Shown piece by piece: positions 38,601 to 50,600 of a stretch of 64,000 nt of DNA. Position 1 is the stretch's first letter; each line of letters begins with the position of its first letter. The position numbers and the translations under genes were made by a program. This DNA is from Apoderus coryli (Eukaryota > Arthropoda > Insecta > Coleoptera > Attelabidae), in contig OU452200.1 in NCBI GenBank assembly GCA_911728435.2, forward strand, positions 24,939,715 to 25,003,714, read 5' to 3'. The notes beneath the pieces are model-generated. The model worked only from the letters and a program-made list of their open reading frames with translations, had not been told where the DNA came from and made no database searches.

Positions 38601-41600
38601 CCTCAGAATTTTACGTCTCTCTCAATATCCAGGTTTAAATTAAAAGTATCTGAAATGTTATTTGATGAGCAGTGTCACCTGTTGAATTGTTAAGTCTATT
38701 AAATTTCCCATAGTCCTATCGTTATCACTCCTTTTTCTTTTTATTTATTTTATTTCAGTCTGATAGGGTGATGTGTTTAATGTATATGTCTGTGATAGAT
38801 GATATTCTTTCAGATATCAAATCCACAATAAACATTACCACTCGTTAATTCCAAACTTTGAAATGATTTGGCCAATTTCTATATATGGGGCTCGACGATG
38901 AGCAACATTATTTACTAATTCGAATCAGAAATCTTCATCATCTGTAATGTCTTCCCACACATCCATTTTTCTAGGAAATTAAATTTTGAAAAAACAAATA
39001 TTAGCATAAATAAAACATTAAAACATTCAGGAGTGAGGTTAAAAAAACGTTGAACTCAGCTTGAACGACCAAATTCGGGCGTTCAAGTTCACCGAGAGTT
39101 CACCATCAAAACCAACAATGTACAACGCATTTTCTTGGCTGAACCGAAGATCAAGGTGAACTTCGGGTGAACGCTCATTGTACAACCGGGCCTATGTCGG
39201 ACGAAAAATCTCATATTATGCGAGATTCAAGAATTGACATGTTCATATTTGTGTCGACATTTGATAATGTCGCATGCGACATTCTATATTTGTGATTCGA
39301 GAAACAACCCTCTGGGTCATCATATAGTGAGAACCAAGTCACGCATAAATTCGACTAATTTGAAGGAGAATTATACTGGCGTCGATCAGGTAGTAGACAA
39401 ACGTATTATCTACTACATTGCAAGCGCTACCAAATATACTCTTTGGCTGAAAAGAAATTATTAATATTATTTTTTCTGTGACGAGAAAAAAGTTTCACCT
39501 ATTCTCTTTGTTGACAGGTAACAAAATATGACTTTTTATCAACTCATTCAACACTCAGCACACATAAGTAAAGATATGTAACTATAGGAAATTGTATCAT
39601 ACATTAATATCAAAATTGGTAATAATTTTTATGACGCTACTTTCGCTGCTTCTACTGACTCCTGTGGAGGGATCGCAATTTTTAAATCAAATCACAGAAT
39701 GACATTGACAGATATTTAATTACTTTAAGGTTTTTAAAACTTCAAATTTCACTTCGATGATTCTGACTTGTAATGTTTTTTCGATATTAAATCGACGTTT
39801 TTCCTGGTCTTTAGCTCTCGGTCACATCCTCGAGCTAAAATCTAGTACTTTTATCCCTTGTATAATAAATAACTATTATTTGTTAACATTTATAAGGTAG
39901 ATACTTTATAATAAATGTACCTGTAAGTTGATTGTGTGCTATTTTTACTGTGATGTATATCTACTATGATTAATAACGCACATAGCATTGTAATAAAATG
40001 TGATTTGAATAGATGCGTATAGGTACCATATTTGAATATATTGATTTATGTTCAAATTTAAACCCTATTTTATACAATCCGTAATTTGTATTCTTGTAGG
40101 AATATAATGTAAATAAGCGAGATAAAAAGTAATATTTTATGTTATGTGGCAACCTTGCCATGTCGATCACAGCACATGCGTGAAGCAAAACAGGAGCACA
40201 GGAACAAAGCCAACGAACGAACGGCCTTTCCTGTACCAAACGCCGCTCGAGCAAGACATAAAAACATAATAAATACATTAAAGATTCTCTTGACATGTTC
40301 TCTTTATTTTAAAGAATAAAACATTTTATTTAAGAGAGAAATTTTGCACAGGCAAATCACCTTATAAAATACCTCTGGATAAATCCTGCGTTAAATTGAC
40401 AGTAGCTAGCGTTTCAATGATCATTCTGCCAGCTTCTTTAGAGGTACTTTGCGTAAACGTTATCTAGTATACATTTAACGCAGGATTTATCCAAATGTAT
40501 TTTTTCTATAATACTTTTCCATTCCAAAGTATCTTATGTATTATTGTGATCGAAGGTTCCTTCCCAAAAAGTGTCCTTCATATTTTATCGAATTTATACT
40601 TGGCTTGTAGTCCACGCTGTGTACCTATAGGTTCTATTTCTGTTAAAACGATATTTTTATGTAAAAGTATCAGAAAATTCTAGGAGCAAATACATAGTTG
40701 TAAAAATCATAATACTTCAGTGCGTTTACACTCCTCCCGATTGTCCATTTGCATTTTATTATACTGTTGAGAGTCCAAATAGAACTCTAGCAAATCGATT
40801 CGCTCATTTTCTGGGCCTTCTAAATTTTTAGTGACCAACTCTTGTACATTCATTTTTATTTCTCGAAACTCTTTCAAAATTTTATTACGTTCGGCTCTGC
40901 ATATTTCTTGCTCTCGCTCAAATTTCAAAATATTTTGAATTTCTTTCCAACATTTGTTATTAAATCTTGGCTCCGCTTCAAAACCTAATGTTGGTCGAGT
41001 AAATAGTAACGCCATTTTATCAGATGACTTCAGTTTTTGCAGGTAGTCCTTACGCTCTTGATCAATTTCTGTCTTCTGTGAACAATATGTTTTTGTTTTT
41101 CAATAATGAGAATGTTTATCAGATTGTTGATAGTCCCCACTGACTTGTACTTAATTTGTTAATGTAGGAAAAGAAACGTTTAAAAAAGTTCTCGAATTTA
41201 TTACAATATACGAGACTTAACATATTATTATACAGGGTGTTTAAAATAGACGCGCCAATATTTAAGGGAGTGATTTCTCAAGTCAATTTATGAAAAAAAG
41301 TTTCCATAGACATACGTCCGGAAAAGCATTGTTTCCAAGACACAAGTTGTTAAAGTTTTTTTTTGTAATATCGGTTTTTTTTAATTAAGTCAAATACATA
41401 CTTACCGATTTCATTGAAATTCGGCAGCGTTATTACTAGAAATAGGGAGCGCATATGGTTCTAAACAGATCAAAATTATTAAGTCCAGTGGCGTTAGGAC
41501 GCCAACTTAATACAAATTATTGAAAAAGAAAAATATACGCGACTGACTGTAGTTTAATTCCGATATTGTCTTTAGATAAAGCAGCTAAAACTACAACTTC

Positions 41601-44600
41601 TTTATCTCTTGTATTTTTTTGATATGTTGCTTTGTTTAGGAGATACAAATTTAAACCATTTTTTAACAAACCATGAATATTTGCGAATAAATCAACTAAA
41701 ACTAACTTTAACATTTCGCAGCAAGATAACAATAAATAAATACATAAAATTAAGATTTATACCTAATACAATAAATTACAAAAACTAGCGCGGATGCATG
41801 AATCCAATGTTTTCCTCATTGACTGGCCAAGTCTCTCAAAGATACCAGTGTCGTTTCTCATCGAATTACACCCAGGAATAATGCAATTCTTTAGGTCCTC
41901 CTCGTTTTTCGCAGGAGTAACGTAAACTAAGGACTTCAGGTGGCCCCACAGGGAAAAATCCAGTGGGTTTAAATCCGGGGATCGTGCAGACCATACGTGA
42001 GGTCCACCTAGGCCAATCCAGCCACTTTCCGTATGTTTCTGATAAAAACTCACGAGCAACTCGACTAAAATGCGCTGGTTCACCATCGTGCAAAAGCAAT
42101 AAAGTGTCCCAAAATTCATGTTTATTTATGGGTTTTGGAAATATACATATAGGAAAGTACAAATATATGTGTTGGTTGAGTTTTTTTGTTCGAAGAAGGA
42201 ATTATTTTAGTTACATAGTGTCCTTCCTTAATATTGTCGACATACTTACTTACTGATTATTTAGATGAATATTATATATGTATATATAAGCTAATTGGAG
42301 GGCTAGCACGGTTTCCCATATCAAAGTAGGTATATATTAATGGGCTCAGAAAATATTATATTATGGGTTTTCATCCAGTTTAGCTTTTTCTGGGGATTGA
42401 AGAGTCATTCAGCCTTCTGCTGTAAGAACATTGACTTGATGTCAACGTTGAAATCATGTACATAAAAGTGTCGTTTGACAGAAATTTCAATAAATATTGA
42501 GATTTGGAACGCTGTAATGTCCTCACATCAATAATTGAAATTATTACATTTCAAGAAATTAAAAAAAGTCAAGTGGCCTTGTAAATTTCAATATTTGGTA
42601 TGCACCAAAGTAAAAATTGAAAAATAATTACAAGTCAAGATTGAAAAAAGTCAATATTATTAACGTTAACTAAAAACCACCACGGTAAGGCATTTGAAAT
42701 GATTTCAATAATCACAAATCATTTCGTTCTACTCTCGCGGCTTAGTTTTAGGCTTGTTTGGGGTCAATAAATATAGTTTTATTGAAGTTGTAGGTATTTG
42801 TGTGACATATGGATTTAATTTTGTTTATAGAATTGCTGTAAATGAAAATCAGAGGTAAGTAGGGTGTAATTGAAAATAGGTACATATCTAAACTTACAGA
42901 GTTATTCGTATTTCATTTTGTAGAGGCAACTTAAATTTGCAACGATGACAGCTAAGGCAAAGATTATTGTGTACATTAATCTTTGACTAAGGAATAAAAT
43001 TGATGTCTCATAACTACCGCAACCACTTTCAAGGGAGTGTTCAGTCTCGATAAAATTGGCTCGTAAACCAAATCGGCCACATATGAGTGACTCTGGAAGG
43101 GCAGCAGCTATCCCCAAAGCTCTAAGGGTAAATATCATTTTGTATGTATATTAATAAAAGTAACCTTCAAATAATTTAGTTCTTTACAGCACTTAATTTT
43201 TTAAAGTGAAGGTTCGTGCCAGAGAAAGGTTTAGGGCTACCTTTTTGGTATGCACCAAACTAAGATATCCATATCCATATTGAAAACCGTTAGTTAAATA
43301 TGGATAATAATTTGTGTGTTGTAGATAATTGTGGTAATGAATATGATGCGGATGACGATATGGTTGAAGCAGAAGGCGAATTAGAGGGCAATGAAAGAAA
43401 TCGGCCGCAAGAATGACCTGATGATGTTCAAAATAGAGTAATTGAAAACATTGTTTGGGAACATCAATTATTTTTAATTAAAAAACTGTGATTCAAAAGT
43501 CATGTACTTACCTATATTTTGTTTCTTTTTATTGTTCCTGTTTATTAAGTAGGTATTTAGTTTAATATTATCTACCTAGTTCCATGTTTATATGTAATTT
43601 ATAAATTTTAATATATATATATAATAAATTATTTATAGTATTTTAGTTGAGTATTATTAGCACTATCCAAGTTCCACTATCTATGGACGGCCATAAATTA
43701 AGATCTTTGAAAAACGGCTAAAAGTTTTTTTTTATTCAGATTTCCTCTATTACAGGTGTTCCACCCCCGGCTGCTCCTGTTCAAAGTAGATTCTCCTGGG
43801 TTTTGCCTCGCATTCATTAAAAATATTTTAAAATATATTAGGTATTGTTATTGACATAAAAGATGATTTTTATCTTTTTACCCTCTTCCAATGAACTGAG
43901 GAACTTCTTACGAAGTTTTCTTCTTCGGTAAGTTGACCACACAAATGTTCTAAGGCTCCTGCCCATAGAATAATGTTTATAGAAGGGCTCATGCTCCTTC
44001 GTTATTTACGTTCATAGAATATTGTTTATATTATTGTTAGCGTTTTTAATTTAACATTTACACTTAGAGGTTAGAAATGCAAAAAAAATCTTCTTTTTCC
44101 ATAGATCACCCCGAAAAACAATGTTGTCAAATGTAAACTTGACATTAATTTCAACAACATAAAATTTCAATAAGTTGTAGTCAAGTGCCGATACATACCA
44201 ATAAATTTCAATATTGAAATGAAAGTCAAGATTTATTGAAATTATGTCAACATTGAAGTCAATGTTTTTACAGCATAAGGCTGATTATATAATCGTAATG
44301 TTTCTTGCTTTACAAAGGGTAGTGACTGGTTTATCTTCTGAATGAACTCCAATCATTACGTAACAACAATTATCGCAGACAAAGTAAGGGTAGACAATTA
44401 AATTATAATATAATTGTTAATTTCAAAACGAAACAGCTGTCACCCTGTTATATTTTAGTGGTGTAATATTTTCGTTTTAAATGCCTCTTTCCTGATTGGT
44501 TATCCCATTCTTTTTCTTCAAAGGAATGGATTTTTCGTTATTATGAAGTGATTTGCAATGCCTTCGCTTTTCAAAAAGTTGTGAATTTGTGTTCGTAAAT

Positions 44601-47600
44601 ATAAATGAGAAATAATTTCGTGACAAAGCGGACAAAATGACTGGCTTTACATACACAAGGGATTTTGTTTAATTTAGCATGGCTAAACATTGTGATTAAA
44701 TGCAGGCCGATTACCGATGGGCAACGACTATGATACTCTGACGAGCTCCTAATAAAAGCGAAATGAATTCGTCAGTATCTGTCGATCCATGCCTCGGTCT
44801 GGTTCTAATGAATTAGACTGAGGCCCTGCTAAATTAAACAAAATTGGTTGTGTAGGTACAACCAATCATTTTGTCCGCTTTAACACGAAATTATTTTTCA
44901 ATTAAGAATTATCGTCTAATTTGTTTTAAAGTATTAAGATACTATTTCAGTTTATAAAGTCCAGTTCTTTTCTGTTCTGAAATAGTAAGTTTACTAAAGT
45001 TTCTAATAGTCAGTCGACGTAAAGTTTCAGTAAGTTCTTTTGTTTATTCTTTTTAATTTCTCTAAAGATTAAAGGCCTCTTTTTTCTAAGTCAGTTTCAG
45101 TAAAGTTAAAATTTGTTTCTTTTTATAATTGATTAATATTTCGAATAGTCGAATTTAATATATGTTATGAATGTCAGATTACAATAAGAATTAAAGTTTT
45201 GTGCGAAAATTAATATAATTATTCGTAATTATATTAATTTACCTATTTCAACTTGAACAGTTTCACACATCAAGATTTTCCTTCTTGATTTTCAGTTTCT
45301 TTTAATGTTTTATTCTTTTTATTTATACATATTTATTTCTTTTATTATTAAAATTAGTCGTTTTGAAAAGCCAAAACCTTGTGTTTTTATTTCAAGTAAA
45401 GCTTCTACTTGAGAAAAGCTTTATATATATCTTAGTAAACAAAAAGGTCATTTAAATAATTTTTCTTTTAAATAAATAAAGAGTGTTACGTTACGAGTGA
45501 CGTCTATAAAGTATGCAGTGATCCACAGTCATAAAAGGTCAGTTAATTTTATTTTAATACAGAATAATAAAGTTTGATATTCTTCATTTGTTCTTTCTTT
45601 AAATAAAACTTAAAGTACCAGTCGCTCGTAAAGCTTGTAATCGATCCCGTGTACAATTTAAATAGCAATCCGGATTCATTTGGACTGAGACTTTTAATTA
45701 GTATTCTTTCTGGGTGTATACAATACCCGGTAATTTATTTTGTCACATAGCTTCTAAAACATTGCAATCAGCAAGTCCATACTTAAATAAAGTCTATGTC
45801 CATCACCTCGGCATTTGTATAGTGATTCATGTTAAGGGACCTAAACAAATTTGACAGATTCAATCACAATGATTGGCTCAGTCAAATAACTTCAAACTGA
45901 TTTTTAGTAGAATTATTCGCAAATATTTTTGGTATGTTGGAAAATGTTTTAAATTTTTATCTCAAGACAATATCGAAATTAAAGTCGCGTACATTTTTTG
46001 TTTCAATTATTTTTATTAAGATGTCCCCCTAACGCCACTGGACTTAATAATTTGTATCTAGTCATATAAGCTCCCTATTTCTAGTGACAACCCTGCCGAA
46101 TTTCAAAGAAATCGGTAAGCATATAATATATATATGTATAATATTATGTTTCATCACACGCAGAGGTTATTATAATAATTTAATTTGAAATGACCAGTTA
46201 GAAACTAATTCTTCCATTTTTGTACGTGAATGTTTACAAGCGAATTAAATCTGACAGTGACAGAAAAGTCTTGTTGACGCGATAAATAATAGTTGTATCG
46301 TTAAAAGATATAATAGTGTGTAAATTTGTAAAGGAGTATTTTTTAAATTGCGAACCTGAAATACGCAACAGTATCTTTAGCTTGGGTAAAAAAAGTGTGA
46401 AAATAATTTAGTTATACTCGACATCTGAAGAAGTGAAGTAATAAAAAATGTAGTTGTGTATTAAATTCGTAAAAATTTTTAAACTTTTGTTTTTCTACAT
46501 TAAAAAGTTTATTAGATTATTATAATTCGTTTGTATGTGTGTTAATAAATGGTATAGCGTAGGTCAGACAGCATTGAAATAGTAGTAATCTTCGGCAATA
46601 AGCCTTTAATTACAGCAATGTATATAAACGGTGTTAGAATCTTCAGGGGGTGATTCTGCATGAAAAAATAATGACAGCCAGAGCCACAGTGAGTTAACGT
46701 TTTTCTTAAAGACTGATGATTTATTTATTGCTCTGAAACTGGTCAAGATATGCAAGTGAAATTTACTGGGTTTGAAGAACTACTTACAGAATTTTATGTT
46801 CATCATTGGCGCGCATACGGGTAACGATCTCAATATTTTTAAAGGGAAAGAATGGTACGCCACTGCTATATTTCAAAATAAAAATATTTTTGAAATCCTC
46901 GTTTAATTTACCTTTGTTCTTGATAATATATTAATAAATCTCCTAGCTTCAATTGTGATGATTGCTAACACAAAAAATGTTGCGGTCTATCTACTGAAGA
47001 GTTAAGTAGGGTAGCGGCTGCTATAAAAATAAATCAACTTAAGTGGACCTGCCAGACATGTACCAACGTGGTGAGTGTGGTTCTTGATGATGGCGATGTG
47101 GAGCCTATAACTGTGAGTGCCTTGGAGGCAGCCCTGATTAAATATTTTTCTCGTTTTCGACATGAAGTGGATACAAAGTTCCAACAACTCCATACTCAGT
47201 TTGAAGACCTGGCACCTGAGGTAAGAGCTCTTAACGAGCAAAACGCTATAATTATTACTCGTATTGCGAGGGCCGACGGAGATATAGGCGTGCTTAAAAA
47301 GCACTGTGATGCATCTATACCAAGCTTGAGTGCCTGCATCGGGGAAATAAACGATAAGAGCAAGCGCCACTGTAACGTTATGCTGTTGGCGAAGTCATCG
47401 AGAATCAATGGTTCTTCAGAGAATGTCTTAAGGGTGGCCAAGCAGATTGTAAATACTATCTACTAATATCGATCCTACTAACATCATCATCATGTTGATC
47501 GACTGCGAGAAGATAAGCCGAGACCTCTAAAAATTAACCTAGATTCGCAGGCAAGTGCCTTGTACATCATTAAACATTCGGATGACCTAAGTAAAATTCC

Positions 47601-50600
47601 ATAATTTAATAATATAACATTAGGCTATGATGGGACTCCTAGAGAGATAGAAGAATACACAAATTTGAGATCCGTAATGGAAAGAAGACTATCGCAGGAT
47701 GAAACAGATGTAATTATTAAGTATACACCTAAATGGTGTGCCTATAGAATTGTCCCAGATAAGAAGTAAATAATGAATCGGTTGTTAGTGGTTCAAAAAA
47801 CAAACTCTTACTACCAAAATGTTGGTGGTATGCGCTCTAAGTTTGTACAGTTGAGGCAATCAATACTTGCTTGTGACTATGATTCTATAATTCTTATTGA
47901 AGCGTGGTGAACCAATGATGTGTCTTCTTGTGAAATTTGAAAAAGTAATATCTACAGACAGTATCGAGATTCTAATACCAGTGCAAAATCCAGGGGTGGC
48001 GGTGTGCTTGTGGCAGTGCGTCAAGAATTAAAGTCCAGATGCGTGTGTCTGATGGACTGGTTCTACATGTGTTTATATCGTTGTATTGTGGTGACCAACG
48101 CTTTGTTATAGGTGCTGTTTATATCCCAGCGAGGTTCGAGAGAGAAAATTAACTAACTCCGTTTAGTGAAATTGTGGGAAAATTCTAGCGGACCCAAAGA
48201 AGCAAATCTTCTTTTCTTTATCATTCATTAACAATATGTTTATCAGATTGCTGAGAAAAACTCCTATTTGACTGCACCTCTAAATCATTTTACGATTTTT
48301 TAGAGCTAGTAGTTTTTGGAAGGCTCACAATTATTGTAAACAATAATATTTAAGAATGTTTTGTTGAAAGTGTCTTGCAGTATGTTTTTATATTAGTTTA
48401 AGTGTTTTTACGACATAATATGATTATTGTAATTCTTCATATATGGCGGTGCCGCTAAAAGATAAATAAATAAATAATACAACAAGATGCCCGTTTGGTG
48501 GAGGCATGGTAGGGTGACACAAATTCTGAACAAAACTTAAAGTCTTGTTACATTATGTAACAACTAATGATTTTTTATATTTAAATATCTCAGTGGGGTA
48601 TCATTTTGTTTTGATAAAAATATTGAAATCATTATTCGTATGCGCGCCAATGATGAATATAAAATTCTTCATTGCATGTCACAAAATGCGCAATAAAACT
48701 CACCAAATTTAATTTGCATACCTCGACCGATTTCAGAGCAATAAATAAATCATCAGTTTTTATGAAAAACAACTCACTGTGGCTCAGAAACGAAGCATTT
48801 ACTGACATACGTTTATATAACCGCCATTATAGTTTCATGCAAAATTACCCTCTGAAGTTTGTCGCAGTTATTTACTAACACCCTGTATATTAAGAGCGAA
48901 TGTCTTCCCCAATTTTGGCTCTTCTCGGGAGATGTTGGGATTTTTTTAAATGTACAAACATAGGATCATCCTAAAAATATGTTTTTTTCGAACACCTCCA
49001 GCATAAAAAAAAACTACCAAAAATTAATAACAAAGAATACCTATGGTGTTGCAAATATATTGAGCAATATTACGTTTTTCAATAAATATTATAAATAAGC
49101 CCATTTTCGAAACACCTACTGTCACAGTACATCATATCATGTCTATGGTTATTGTATGACATTGTGAACTGTCAACAGTCTATGTCAAGTGTGTCAATTG
49201 TATGTTGTCGTTGTTGTAATGTAGATAGAATAATAGTATGTCACCGAATAAATAAAACGTATTTCATTAATAAATGTTTAATTCAATGCCATCCACCATC
49301 GTCAATAAACAAAACATATAAAACACCTACTAAGTAAAAAGGATATGTATAATACCTAGATCTGTCCACTGTCGAAAAAAGTCATTGCAACTCAAATTAT
49401 GTGTGCAAAATATTCTCACCACAATATGCAATATGCATGCATTCATTCTTACGTTGAATTTAATATTGTTAGAACCTTCTAATATAAAATGGACATGGCA
49501 ATTTGATTTTCTTTCACAATAAGTAGGTAAGTATGTATAATTTACAGAGGTTCACAAAAATGAATGAAATGAAAATGATTCCTTTTTTACAAGTAGATGA
49601 GTGTTAGAGATAGAACATATTGTAGGTCTCTTTTCGATATAGTTGTCAATTTTTAGTGAATTAACAGTTCTTTTAGTATAAATATAGTAAACGAAATAAA
49701 CAGCCCACTTAGTTAACAAACAACAATCATATACTAAAGTAAATTAAGGCCGCACTGTCACCAGATGGGTATATCTTACTATTAATATTAGGTAGGGAGG
49801 TTCAAAATGAGTAGGTCTCCACCGGACCCTCCGCTGCCACCACCGAGTGTCTATTGTGGCTCATACCTACCCATTTATATTTCACTGAGCAGCTCAATCT
49901 TCTTCACGAAGTCGATTATTTTGCTGGGTGGGATTTCTTTTAGACTCGCTGGTTAGTTCACCAGATATTGCGAATTTACCTCTAGCTACCAGTGGGCAAG
50001 AACAGAGTACATGTCTGGCCGTCTCATCATCCACTAGGCACAATCGGCACTCTACTATTAATAGTAACCGGAAGTAAAAAAACATGAACATATTTTAGAC
50101 AGATAGATTAGATTGACATTCTTAAGTATTGAAATTTGCCAGGAAGATCCTATGTTGCGTTTTCGACCACTAATAACCCTTAATATAGATAATCCCTGAG
50201 TTTCTGTATAGAACATGGTACATATATAATACCTCTAAATTCATAACATTCAGCACACCGTCGTAACCCAAAGAAATTGTCGTTTTTCCCAAAGCGTCTA
50301 CATACGCCTTCTTTACACCACCATGGTATCTATGATGTGCTGCTGTTACAGCTACATCTTCTTCAAAATCTTTATTAGTTACAATCACTAAACCATCAAA
50401 ACCCCATGTTACGGCATAGTAAGTGCTAATATGTACGTCAAAATGACGTACCAAATGTCCAGTGCGAATTTCCTTTGTTTTTCTGATCATGTTATCCTAA
50501 AACAAAATAACTAATAATACTACCGTGCTTTCATGCCACCCAGAGTAACTCGTCATCGGAAGTAGACACGATTTTCGGCAAAACACGTCGATTTACCATT

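Larger units (their letters stand above)
41232..46125. mobile_element. Tc1/mariner-type element region with other elements inside
   Basis: The left end CAGGGTGTTTAAAATAGACG follows TA at 41232. Inner TIR sequence at 41395-41515 (TACCGATTTCATTGAAATTCGG, TAAGTCCAGTGGCGTTAGG) matches the complement of 46015-46125. The right tip is lost. Inside are the transposase remnant at 41763-42162, the 42.4-44.3 kb TIR element, a MITE at 44.6 kb and an LTR-like AT-rich stretch. The whole lies in the 9.2-kb CFAP43 intron d-e. Confidence 0.6.

Noticed and set aside
42902..43138. Minus-strand ORF with a hydrophobic C-terminal half, possibly an extra CFAP43 exon or membrane protein
   Set aside because: No CFAP43 similarity, lies inside a TIR element, and exons d and e already join in phase.
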